Under the pieces are notes generated by a model. The model worked only from the letters and a program-made list of their open reading frames with translations. It made no database searches and had not been told where the DNA came from. Shown piece after piece: positions 7,366-14,479 of a DNA stretch of 64,000 nt. Source of the DNA: Pseudomonas sp. RIT-PI-S (GTDB lineage: Bacteria; Pseudomonadota; Gammaproteobacteria; Pseudomonadales; Pseudomonadaceae); NCBI RefSeq assembly GCF_025642975.1, contig NZ_JANZKJ010000011.1, positions 103,927-167,926 of the forward strand. Direction: 5' to 3'. Each line of letters begins with the position of its first letter. Within the stretch, counting starts at the first letter, position 1. The translations under genes were made by a program, and so were the position numbers.

Positions 7366-8772
7366 TCAGTGCATCAGGCTTTCCATGGCGGCGGCCAGGC
7401 CTTCGGCCATCTGCCGGCGCCACTTTGGGGTGTGTGGGCTGGCCAGCAGCCGGTCTTCGAGCACGAAGCTGCGGATGATCGCGTTGTAGCCCAGCCAGCG
7501 CAGCGGCTCGGGCTCCCAGCGCGGCAGTGAAGTGACGGCCCGCTCCTTGAGCACCCACGGCTGGCGAGTGAGCAGGCTGTCGCGCCCAAGGATCAACTCG
7601 GCCAGGGTGCGCCCACCGAGGTTGCTGGCGCCCACGCCCTCACCGCCATAACCGCCCGACAGCGCCACCTGCTGGCGGCGATCGACCAACATATGTGGAT
7701 GAAAGCGCCGGGCGACGCCTAGGTTGCCGCCCCAGGCATGGGTCAGGCGAGCGTTGCGCAACACGGGGAAGAGGTCGCCGAACAGGCGCTTGCGCAGCTC
7801 CCGCTCGTCCGCGCTGAGGTTGAAGTCTTGCCGCAAGCGGCCGCCAAACCGATAGCCACCACGAGCGCCGAACACTAGGCGGTCGTCGGCACTGCGCTGG
7901 CCGTAGGTGACCTGGCGGCTGTTCTCACTGAAGGCCTGGCCGCGGCTCAGGCCGATCCGCGCCCATAGGTCCGCCGGCAGCGGCTCGGTGGCAACGATCA
8001 GGCTCTGCGCCGCCAACTGGTGCTTGCCCAAGGGCGGCAGCTCGCTGGAATAACCTTCCACCGCCGGCACGACCCAACTGGCCCGAACCCGCCCGTGCGC
8101 CGTGGTCAGCTCACCGGGCTGCCAGCGCAGCACCGGGCTCTGCTCGAAGATTCGCACGCCCAGTTTTTCCACGGCGCGGGCGAGGCCACGGGCGAGCTTG
8201 GCGGGCTGCACAGTCGCGCAGTGCGGCGAGTACAGCGCGCCATAGGCGTTGGCAACGGTCAGTTGCTCGCACAAGGCATCGCGGCCCAGCCAGCGGTAGT
8301 CCGCCTCACCCAGGCCTAGGCGGCGGTAGGCGTCCAATTGCTCGCGCAGGCGGCGCTCTTGCTCGGGGTAGCGTGCAGCACAGTAGAGCACCCCACCCTT
8401 GCGCAGGTCGCAGTCGATGCCTTCCTGCCGGCATACGCTGGCGACTTCGTCAGGGATGCCATGCAGCAGTTCGAAGCCTTCTGCGCGCTGGGCCGCGGGC
8501 AGCTTGCCCAGCAGCCGATCTTCACCCAGCAGGTTGCCCATCAACCAGCCGCCGTTGCGGCCGGAGGCACCAAAGCCTGCGATTTGCGCTTCAACGATGA
8601 CAACGTTGAGGTCGGGCGCCTGGCGCTTGAGGTAGTAGGCGGTCCACAAGCCGGTGTAGCCAGCGCCGATGATCGCTACGTCCGCCTGGAGGTCTTGAGC
8701 CAGCGCGGCTCGCGGTTGCAGCGGCTCCTGCAACTGGTCCATCCATAAACTCACTCCGCGCCACCCAGCCAT
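7366..8772 (-). CDS. FAD-dependent amine oxidoreductase (DAO/PuuB-like)
   Basis: This is a 468-residue D-amino-acid-oxidase-fold flavoenzyme. The dinucleotide-binding motif is AIIGAGYTGLWTAYYL near residues 34-49, followed by the family motif GFGASGRNGGW. A C-terminal GYGGEGVGASNLGGR completes the FAD site. Close relatives oxidise amines such as gamma-glutamylputrescine or N-methyl amino acids. I favour ATG 8772 (MAGWRGVSLWMDQL), by similarity to relatives, over an in-frame opening at 8817. It heads the cupin and binding-protein genes and follows the AraC gene by 57 bases, which suggests catabolism of the imported amine. The exact substrate is inferred only from context. Confidence 0.86.
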   Translation of the reverse strand: MAGWRGVSLWMDQLQEPLQPRAALAQDLQADVAIIGAGYTGLWTAYYLKRQAPDLNVVIVEAQIAGFGASGRNGGWLMGNLLGEDRLLGKLPAAQRAEGFELLHGIPDEVASVCRQEGIDCDLRKGGVLYCAARYPEQERRLREQLDAYRRLGLGEADYRWLGRDALCEQLTVANAYGALYSPHCATVQPAKLARGLARAVEKLGVRIFEQSPVLRWQPGELTTAHGRVRASWVVPAVEGYSSELPPLGKHQLAAQSLIVATEPLPADLWARIGLSRGQAFSENSRQVTYGQRSADDRLVFGARGGYRFGGRLRQDFNLSADERELRKRLFGDLFPVLRNARLTHAWGGNLGVARRFHPHMLVDRRQQVALSGGYGGEGVGASNLGGRTLAELILGRDSLLTRQPWVLKERAVTSLPRWEPEPLRWLGYNAIIRSFVLEDRLLASPHTPKWRRQMAEGLAAAMESLMH

Positions 8773-8829
8773 GCCACACCCCGCTTGTTGATTCGGCGAG
8801 GAGTGTAAGCAGCGCACCGGCGCGCTGTC

Positions 8830-9606
8830 TTATCTGCGGGTACGCGTGTAATGCGCCTGTAGCCAAGCCTTGGGCGTGCACCCGGTGTGTGCGCGGAAAG
8901 TCTTGTAAAACGCGGAAATCGAGTTGAACCCAGCACTCGCGGCCAGGGCATCCACGGGGGCCGCCTCGCCCTCCTCGGCCAGCCGGCCCAACAGGTAGCG
9001 CACGCGCGCCTGGTTCACATAGCGATAGAAGCTCTGCCCTAGCACTTGGTTGAGCAGGTAGGAAATCTGGTTGCGGCTGTAGCCAGTGGCAGCGGCCACG
9101 GCTTGCAGGTCCAGATCAGGGTCGAGAAAGGGCCGCTGCCGCTGGAAATAGTCGTCCAGGTCTCGCGCCATGTAGCTCAGTTGTCGCGCCGATAACCCCA
9201 GCTTGCTGATCGCCGGCGCACGGCTGGTGCTCGCCGCCGGGGCCTCGCGCACCAGCGAGGCGTACTCGTTGATGCGCCAGATCAACCCATCCCGCACGGT
9301 GATCGCTTCGCTGGACCGAAACACCACCCGCTGCCCACCACCCTGCAGGGCCGTCTGGTATTGGATAAAGGCCGTGCTGCCGTCGATCCGAATACGGTCG
9401 GTGTGCTCCAGGTACTCCTCTGGATGCCGAGGCAAGGTGCTGGCCACATACTCACGCAACTCCGCCAGGCCCATGGTGCGGTTCTGGAAGAAGTCGTTGT
9501 ACTGCACGTCCGGGTGGTAAAGGGCAAGGATGGCTTCCAGGTCGCGGTGCTTCCAGGCCAGGTGATAACGCAGAACGGTTTCGTGGGTATGGGAAGTGCT
9601 GGGCAT
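8830..9606 (-). CDS. AraC-family regulator with NTF2/SnoaL-like sensor domain
   Basis: This 258-residue protein joins two domains. Residues 1-125 look like a SnoaL/NTF2-like cone: YHLAWKHRDLEAILALYHPD, then ALQGGGQRVVFRSSEAITVRDG. Residues 145-255 are an AraC DNA-binding domain with two helix-turn-helix units: LDLQAVAAATGYSRNQISYL and then LAASAGFNSISAFYKTFRAHTG-C-TPKAW. Most AraC regulators sense ligand with a cupin-like domain; here an NTF2-like pocket probably does so. It is the first gene of the amine operon (oxidase 57 bases downstream) and likely controls it. The inducer is unknown. Confidence 0.85.
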   Translation of the reverse strand: MPSTSHTHETVLRYHLAWKHRDLEAILALYHPDVQYNDFFQNRTMGLAELREYVASTLPRHPEEYLEHTDRIRIDGSTAFIQYQTALQGGGQRVVFRSSEAITVRDGLIWRINEYASLVREAPAASTSRAPAISKLGLSARQLSYMARDLDDYFQRQRPFLDPDLDLQAVAAATGYSRNQISYLLNQVLGQSFYRYVNQARVRYLLGRLAEEGEAAPVDALAASAGFNSISAFYKTFRAHTGCTPKAWLQAHYTRTRR

Positions 9607-9765
9607 GGGCGCGCGGCGTTAGCGGGTGGAAGCCTAAGGGTACGTGGCCGGAGGCAAACATTGGAAGGCAGGCCAGGATCGCCAGCGTCAGAACTGCGCG
9701 GCAACCGCGGCAACCGCGGCACCCGGGCGGCCCTTCGTGGGGCCGATTCCGGGCACCAAGTGCGG

Positions 9766-10053
9766 CTACGGCTGGCGCAGCCGCTGCTTGTATTGCCTGA
9801 TGTCCTCGACGGTTACGTCATCTCGATAACACTTGGGCGAGAAACCGCCCGGCCTGCTGTAAGCACTGCGGCGGCCACACGAGCTGCCATTGCGCGCCTG
9901 GTTATAGGGGCAAGGGCAGGCGCCGGAATACGATGCGATGGACTCGGCGATGATGCGACTGGCGATTTCATCGTCAGAAGGCTGAGATGGCTTGGCTTGC
10001 GCCACTGAAAGCGCCGACAGCAGCACACAAGCAACGACGCCTGAAACACGCAT
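9766..10053 (-). CDS. Small secreted cysteine-containing protein, 95 aa
   Basis: ATG 10053, with GGAG seven bases upstream, gives a 95-residue protein. Its signal peptide is MRVSGVVACVLLSALSVAQA and the mature chain begins KPSQPSDDE. The mature part has four cysteines in a compact motif (CPCPYNQARNGSSCG, then SPKCYRDDVT), probably two disulfides in the periplasm. I have seen this motif in small uncharacterised proteobacterial proteins and know no function for it. It is monocistronic: the lipoprotein gene lies 95 bases upstream and the AraC gene 160 bases downstream. Confidence 0.75.
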   Translation of the reverse strand: MRVSGVVACVLLSALSVAQAKPSQPSDDEIASRIIAESIASYSGACPCPYNQARNGSSCGRRSAYSRPGGFSPKCYRDDVTVEDIRQYKQRLRQP

Positions 10054-10148
10054 GGGCAGCTCCATGGATAGGAAGTGGCACCGTGCCACGTATCTTTTCG
10101 TCGTTATAGTTGATGATCTCACCGGCTGCCACTATCGGGTGATCATCC

Positions 10149-11105
10149 TTACTTAAGTTCACGGCCGCGTCGGGCGGCATTCGCTGTGGTGGACTTGGGT
10201 AGAACAACCTTCGTAGCGACTTTTACCGTGTTCTGGCCTTCAGCCAAGATAGGGTCTGCGGGAAATCGAAAGCTGTTTAGCTGCTGCAGTACCATCCGAT
10301 CGAAAACAGCCTTGCCTGAGCTTTCAAGGATTGAAACTTGCGGAACCAGTGAACCTACAGTGTATTCCAGCTGCACATTGACCCATGGGGCATCCGGTGC
10401 AGTCTTGAGTTCTTCCGGCAATGCGGGGTACATCATGGAAAGATGATGCCTCAAGCCGGTCGATACACCCCGCACCCATAGGGCGTTATAGCGCTTCGCT
10501 TGCTCGGCGGAGAGTGCCAGGCCTCCCATGCGCAGCCGTTGTATACCACTCAATGCTTCCAGGGTGTCTTCTGGCTGCTGTAGGTAATCTGCTGGCTGCT
10601 GTAGGTAAAGGGAGAGCGCCCCTTGCGGGTTTTTCGGGCCGCCTTTGCCTTGCTCCATCAGGCTGGCCAGGCGCAAAGGGGCCTGGGTTTCGCCGGCTAC
10701 CTTGCTCGCCTGCTCGTAGTAACGTCGGGCGGCTACATAGTCGACGGGCTCGCCAATGCCTTCCTCGGCCATCCGCCCCAGCTGACTATAGAAGGCAGGG
10801 GCCAGAGCCGCGGCGTCTTGATACAGGGCTTTAGCCTTGGGGTAATCCTGGGGCAGGCCCCTACCATTTTCGTAGAGGAGGCCCAATACCGCCTTACATG
10901 CGGCGTTGGGCATTTGCGCGGCTGCTTGAATCTGCGTCACAGCCTCTGGAGTAATGGGGTCCTGGCGAAAGTAGACGTAACAGGTCATGGTCCGCGCCAA
11001 GTCTTCATCGAAGGAAGTGGGTCTTGGCGCAAGGTCAAAGAAGCCTTGGCAACCCGTGAGGAAAAGGGCTACCGCAGGTATAAGGGTGCGTTTCAAAATA
11101 ATCAT
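10149..11105 (-). CDS. Lipoprotein with Sel1-like repeats and a TonB-like C-terminal domain
   Basis: This 318-residue protein has a lipoprotein signal (ALFLTGCQGF, C19). Helical Sel1/TPR-like units follow: ACKAVLGLLYENGRGLPQDY, AFYSQLGRMAEEGIGEPVDY and APLRLASLMEQGKGGPKN. The last 85 residues (VQLEYTVGSLVPQVSILESSG and LQQLNSFRFPADPI) match the C-terminal domain of TonB-type proteins, which binds partner proteins in the envelope. There is no TonB transmembrane anchor, so it is not an energy transducer in itself; it may be an envelope adaptor. A 7-residue in-frame duplication (YLQQPAD/YLQQPED) is present. Start choice is uncertain because there is no clear ribosome-binding site. Confidence 0.72.
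   Translation of the reverse strand: MIILKRTLIPAVALFLTGCQGFFDLAPRPTSFDEDLARTMTCYVYFRQDPITPEAVTQIQAAAQMPNAACKAVLGLLYENGRGLPQDYPKAKALYQDAAALAPAFYSQLGRMAEEGIGEPVDYVAARRYYEQASKVAGETQAPLRLASLMEQGKGGPKNPQGALSLYLQQPADYLQQPEDTLEALSGIQRLRMGGLALSAEQAKRYNALWVRGVSTGLRHHLSMMYPALPEELKTAPDAPWVNVQLEYTVGSLVPQVSILESSGKAVFDRMVLQQLNSFRFPADPILAEGQNTVKVATKVVLPKSTTANAARRGRELK
10571..10608. repeat. 21-bp tandem duplication inside the lipoprotein gene
   Basis: The 17-base unit CTGGCTGCTGTAGGTAA occurs at 10571-10587 and again at 10592-10608, a period of 21 bases. It is in frame and doubles seven residues in the encoded protein. Confidence 0.85.
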
Positions 11106-11243
11106 CCAAGAGGCACAGATAGGCTGTGCACGTTGATAAACACGGTCGATTTCCGAATTGCGAGGCCGGGCATTCTAGCCGAACGTTTTCATGAAGGGCT
11201 CAGCGCTTTTCCGGATTGTAGCGACTACACCAAGCGCCCACTC

Positions 11244-11620
11244 TTACAATTCAAGCGCCCGGCCCAGCACGCGCTCAAGCGCTTGCAATTGTCCGACGGT
11301 CCCCTCTTCTGGCCGGGCAATATCACAGGCTTTGGCGAGCTTCAGCATCCCCGTCTGGAGACGAATATCGGCTCGCTACCCAACCGCTCAAGCGCCAATA
11401 CGTCATTAGGACGGTAGGCGGTGGTGTTGCCATGTCGTAGGCCGGTGCCAATCGCGCGTTGCGTTGGGTCGGGTTTGAATACAGCAGCCCGACGTTTTTC
11501 AGGTGAGCGTCGCCATTCCCGTCGCTGCAACTCAAACTGATCATGGCGAATAACTGCGCCAGCGAGGCCGGCAGCGCTTCAGGTGGGCAGAATAGGCGGA
11601 GGGTATTGTCGTACCATCAA
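11244..11620 (-). pseudogene. hipA C-terminal fragment, frameshifted
   Basis: Read on the minus strand, one frame gives DNTLRLFCPPEALPASLAQ, then CSDGNGDAHLKNVGLLYS and LAPAYDMA. These are the HipA kinase catalytic (DGNGDAHLKN) and metal-binding (PAYD) segments. After a shift near 11435 the frame continues TAYRPNDVLALERLGSEP. A second shift near 11350 leads to GMLKLAKACDIARPEEG and a stop at 11244. At least two frameshifts and the missing N-terminal two-thirds make this a dead relic of a HipA-type toxin kinase. No hipB antitoxin remains beside it. Confidence 0.82.
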
Positions 11621-11813
11621 GCTCGAACAGCAGTACCTCGCTGCCAGGCTCGAGGGTCTGGATTGCGTTGATCAGATTCGCGAGTTCCCGGAAGAGGTGG
11701 ACGATCTCGAGTAGGAAATGCGGTATCGAGTGGAGGGCTTGGCAGCATGATTATGCTTGGAATTAAGCCCCATCCATAACGAGGAAGCCGGCCGCCCCTA
11801 GCTCCGCCGAGCC
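11621..11813. other. Gene-free relic DNA between hipA fragment and integrase tail
   Basis: No intact gene is visible. On the plus strand a 32-codon open stretch ending at a TAG near 11715 reads YLAARLEGLDCVDQIREF and FPEEVDDLE. It looks like real coding sequence by composition, but I do not recognise it; it is probably another fragment of the same lost element. Confidence 0.4.
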
Positions 11814-11969
11814 ATGGCCGAGCTCGAACAGAAGAACGGTGCCCTGCAGACGCCGCATCCGAAATCAAAAAATCTAGAGAACACCAGCCTGTTGCTGGGC
11901 CATACCAAGAGCGACATCACGAAGAAGGTCTATCGGCGCATGAGCGTCACGGCCAAGCCTCCGAAATAG
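11814..11969 (+). pseudogene. C-terminal tail of a tyrosine recombinase (integrase)
   Basis: A 51-codon open stretch contains LLLGHTKSDITKKVYRR followed by a basic tail ending KPPK. This matches the LLGH-x-YRR end of phage/island integrases, where the histidine and the tyrosine belong to the active site. Everything upstream (core-binding domain, the first catalytic arginine) is gone. It lies about 110 bases from the 3' end of tRNA-Ser, where island integrases usually sit. It therefore looks like the scar of an element that once entered at the tRNA gene. Confidence 0.75.
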
Positions 11970-12046
11970 GTCGAGTTCTGGAACTGTTCCATTTTTATTT
12001 TGGAACGCAAGCATTCTGAAGCTCTGAAAGCCCTGGCTCAGAAACG

Positions 12047-12073
12047 CAAAAACCCCTGATTTCTCAGGGGTTT
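12047..12073 (-). terminator. Intrinsic terminator of tRNA-Ser
   Basis: On the minus strand AAACCCCTGA, loop GAAA, TCAGGGGTTTTT forms a strong hairpin with a T-run immediately after the tRNA 3' end. Confidence 0.88.
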
Positions 12074-12078
12074 GAAGA

Positions 12079-12166
12079 TGGCGGAGGCGTAGAGATTCGA
12101 ACTCTAGGATAGTTGCCCATCGACGGTTTTCAAGACCGTTGCCTTAAACCACTCGGCCACACCTCC
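12079..12166 (-). tRNA. tRNA-Ser (anticodon UGA)
   Basis: This 88-nt tRNA has a GGAGGTG/CGCCTCC acceptor stem, discriminator G and encoded CCA. The long variable arm is typical of class II serine tRNAs, and the anticodon loop CTTGAAA gives UGA, reading UCA and other UCN codons. The T loop GTTCGAATC is intact. It has its own sigma-70 promoter upstream and a terminator downstream. Its 3' end faces the integrase relic, consistent with use as an attachment site in the past. Confidence 0.96.
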
Positions 12167-12182
12167 TCGCATTGCGGGCGCA

Positions 12183-12210
12183 ATCATACCGGAATGAAAC
12201 AAGCTGTCAA
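12183..12210 (-). promoter_or_regulatory. Sigma-70 promoter of tRNA-Ser
   Basis: On the minus strand TTGACA (12210-12205), a 16-base spacer and TATGAT (12188-12183) are nearly consensus. The expected transcription start is about ten bases before the mature tRNA 5' end at 12166. Confidence 0.82.
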
Positions 12211-12345
12211 ACACTGCCGCTGGTGTTACCGGCCCGCTTTGGTATGCTGATTTGCAACTATAGATTTCAGGGGCGGATATGGCGCTTGCCCCCAGGTCCA
12301 AAGGCCTGTTCAATCGCCTCATCAACGACCTTAAGGAGCTTCGCC

Positions 12346-13017
12346 ATGCGCGAACAGGATTACGCCCTCAGCCACGGCGCGAAAGCAGCCGAGCTGGAAG
12401 TCAGCCGGGTGCTTCGCAATACCTACGGCCTGCTGGCCCTTACCCTCGCCTTCAGTGCGCTGATGGCGTTCGTGGCACAGCAAATGAACGTCCGCTACCC
12501 CAACGTGTTCGTGGTGCTTATCGGCTTCTACGGGCTGTTCTTCCTCACCAACAAACTGCAGGATTCGGTCTGGGGCATCGTTTCGACCTTCGCCCTCACC
12601 GGCTTCATGGGTTATATCCTCGGCCCTATCCTGAATCGTTACCTGGGCATGGCCGGCGGCGCGGAAATCGTCAGCTCTGCATTCGCCATGACCGCCTTGG
12701 TCTTCGGCGGGCTGTCTGCCTATGTGCTGATCACCCGCAAGGACATGTCTTTCCTATCGGGCTTCATCACCGCCGGGTTCTTCGTGCTACTAGGCGCAAC
12801 CATTGCCGGGATGTTCTTCCACATCAGCGGTTTGCAACTGGCTATCAGCGCCGGCTTCGTGCTGTTCTCTTCGGTCTGCATCCTCTTCCAGACCAGCGCG
12901 ATCATCCAAGGTGGGGAACGCAACTACATCATGGCCACCGTCAGCTTGTATGTCTCCATCTACAACCTGTTCGTGAGCCTGCTTCAGCTGTTCGGCCTCA
13001 TGGGCCGGGACGACTGA
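12346..13017 (+). CDS. BI-1/YccA-family inner-membrane protein
   Basis: This 223-residue protein has about seven membrane helices, the first near residues 25-45 and the last near 195-215, and ends GLMGRDD. It belongs to the Bax inhibitor-1 (UPF0005) family; the E. coli relative YccA modulates the FtsH membrane protease. ATG 12346 is preceded by AAGGAG; a longer frame upstream lacks such a site and crosses the tRNA promoter. It is followed by a terminator and is transcribed alone. Its place before the tus genes is the usual one in Pseudomonas, as I recall it. Confidence 0.9.
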   Translation: MREQDYALSHGAKAAELEVSRVLRNTYGLLALTLAFSALMAFVAQQMNVRYPNVFVVLIGFYGLFFLTNKLQDSVWGIVSTFALTGFMGYILGPILNRYLGMAGGAEIVSSAFAMTALVFGGLSAYVLITRKDMSFLSGFITAGFFVLLGATIAGMFFHISGLQLAISAGFVLFSSVCILFQTSAIIQGGERNYIMATVSLYVSIYNLFVSLLQLFGLMGRDD

Positions 13018-13033
13018 ACACCCCGTTACCCCT

Positions 13034-13056
13034 AGCCCGCTTCGGCGGGCTTTTTT
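13034..13056 (+). terminator. Intrinsic terminator after the BI-1 gene
   Basis: AGCCCGC-ttcg-GCGGGCT is a 7-bp stem with a UUCG tetraloop, followed by a run of six T. Confidence 0.92.
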
Positions 13057-13102
13057 ATGTGTGAAGGATTAGAATTCGACTGTCATTGAATTCGGAAGCG
13101 CC

Positions 13103-13495
13103 ATGAAGTTCGCCATCGCCGTGTTTTCACCACCGCACGCACCGGCTACACGCCGGGCGTTGCGCTTTACCGAGGCGGCATTGGCGGCGGGCCACGAGAT
13201 CGTGCGGGTGTTTTTCTACCAGGATGGGGTTCACACTGCCTCGAGCAACGTGGTCGCTCCTCAGGACGAAACCGATATGGCTGCCGCCTGGCAAGCGTTG
13301 ATCGTCGCCCATAAGTTGGACGGCGTCGTGTGCATCGCTGCAGCACTTCGGCGAGGTACGCTGAATCTCGAGGAAGCTGCCCGCTGGGAGCGACCAGCCG
13401 CCACTGTGCTGCCTCCGCTTGAATTGTCCGGCCTGGGCCAGTTGCACGAAGCGGTGCAAGCGGCGGACCGGCTGATGTGCTTCGGGGGCGACTAG
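13103..13495 (+). CDS. tusD: Sulfurtransferase subunit TusD
   Basis: This 130-residue DsrE-fold protein is the sulfur-carrying subunit of the TusBCD complex. The complex passes persulfide sulfur from IscS/TusA to TusE for 2-thiouridine formation at the wobble position of tRNA. The active cysteine is in DGVVCIAAALRRG near residue 78. The N-terminus KFAIAVFSPPHAP is typical. It is the first of five closely packed genes (tusD-C-B-E and a YbiB-like gene) with gaps or overlaps of a few bases, so they form an operon. The final enzyme of the relay, MnmA, is encoded later in this window. Confidence 0.93.
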   Translation: MKFAIAVFSPPHAPATRRALRFTEAALAAGHEIVRVFFYQDGVHTASSNVVAPQDETDMAAAWQALIVAHKLDGVVCIAAALRRGTLNLEEAARWERPAATVLPPLELSGLGQLHEAVQAADRLMCFGGD

Positions 13496-13497
13496 GA

Positions 13498-13857
13498 ATG
13501 GCCAAATCCGTGTTGATCGTGAGCCGCGCTGCGCCCTGGGCCGGCCTCTCTGCTCGCGAGGCCCTGGATATCGCCTTGGCCGGCGGCGCCTATGAGCTGC
13601 CGCTGGCCATGCTTTTCATGGATGATGGTGTTTTTCAGCTGCTCGATCACCAGCAGCCCGAGGCGCTTGAGCAGAAGAACCTGAGCGCTAACCTCCAGGC
13701 GTTACCACTTTTCGGGATAGACGCCCTTTTCGCCTGCACAGACAGCCTTGCAGAGCGGGGCCTGGTTTCGGAACATCTGGCGCTGAACGTGTCTCTATTG
13801 CCCGCCAATAACCTGGCTGCACTGTTCAACCGCTTCGATGAGGTGATCACGCTCTGA
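13498..13857 (+). CDS. tusC: Sulfurtransferase subunit TusC
   Basis: This 119-residue DsrF-type subunit is part of the TusBCD heterohexamer. It starts MAKSVLIVSRAAPW two bases after the tusD stop. The core is ALDIALAGGAYELPLAMLF and then DGVFQLL, typical of the fold. TusC has no catalytic cysteine role in the relay and is structural. Its TGA overlaps the tusB ATG by one base, so the subunits are made in step. Confidence 0.92.
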   Translation: MAKSVLIVSRAAPWAGLSAREALDIALAGGAYELPLAMLFMDDGVFQLLDHQQPEALEQKNLSANLQALPLFGIDALFACTDSLAERGLVSEHLALNVSLLPANNLAALFNRFDEVITL

Positions 13858-14147
13858 TGGCGACCCTGCATGTGGTATCAAGCTCCCCCTTCACTGACAG
13901 CCGCCTGAGCAGTTGCCTGCGCACGCTCGGGCCGGACGATGGCCTGTTGTTATGCGGCGAAGCCGTTCAGGGTTTACGTACGGGTAGCCCGGTCGCGCAG
14001 CGCCTGCACGAGCTGTCGGCTCAGCTTTACGCGCTAAGCGAGGACTGCCAGGCGCGAGGGCTGCTAGATCCGGCAGTGCGCCGGGTGGATTATCCTGCAT
14101 TCGTTGAGCTGTCCTTGGCGTATGACCGGGTCAACACATGGCTGTAA
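13857..14147 (+). CDS. tusB: Sulfurtransferase subunit TusB
   Basis: This 96-residue DsrH-type protein is the smallest part of the TusBCD complex. It begins MATLHVVSSSPFTDSRL, in keeping with the family, and contains DDGLLLCGEAV. The start codon shares a base with the tusC stop, and the end overlaps the tusE start by ten bases. Divergence is high in this family, so the identification rests on fold pattern plus position between tusC and tusE. Confidence 0.9.
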   Translation: MATLHVVSSSPFTDSRLSSCLRTLGPDDGLLLCGEAVQGLRTGSPVAQRLHELSAQLYALSEDCQARGLLDPAVRRVDYPAFVELSLAYDRVNTWL

Positions 14148-14479
14148 GCGCGCTCGAAGCAGACGGCAAGGCGGTGCCGGTGGATAAAGAGGGGTTTTTA
14201 GTAGATCTCGCCGACTGGTCGCCCACGGTTGCCGCCGCGCTGGCACAACGTGAGGGCCTGAGCCTAACCCCAGCGCATGAGGAGGTGCTAACAGTTCTTC
14301 GGCAATTCTACGCGCAGTTCCAGCTTTCTCCGGCCACCCGGCCGTTGGTGAAATACGTCGCCGCGCAACTGGGGCCCGACAAAGGCAACAGTGCTTACCT
14401 CAACCACCTCTTCAAGGGCACTCCCGCCAAGCTGGCTGCCAAGCTGGCTGGGCTGCCCAAACCGGCCAATTGCATATGA
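14138..14479 (+). CDS. tusE: Sulfur-relay protein TusE (DsrC family)
   Basis: This 113-residue DsrC-like protein accepts sulfur from TusD and hands it to MnmA on tRNA. The conserved C-terminal arm ends GLPKPANCI with the sulfur-carrying cysteine second from last. The family motifs DKEGFLVDLADWSP and LFKGTPAKLAAK are present. It lacks the second arm cysteine found in DsrC of dissimilatory sulfite reducers, as expected for TusE. Its TGA overlaps the next ATG (ATGA). Confidence 0.93.
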   Translation: MAVSALEADGKAVPVDKEGFLVDLADWSPTVAAALAQREGLSLTPAHEEVLTVLRQFYAQFQLSPATRPLVKYVAAQLGPDKGNSAYLNHLFKGTPAKLAAKLAGLPKPANCI

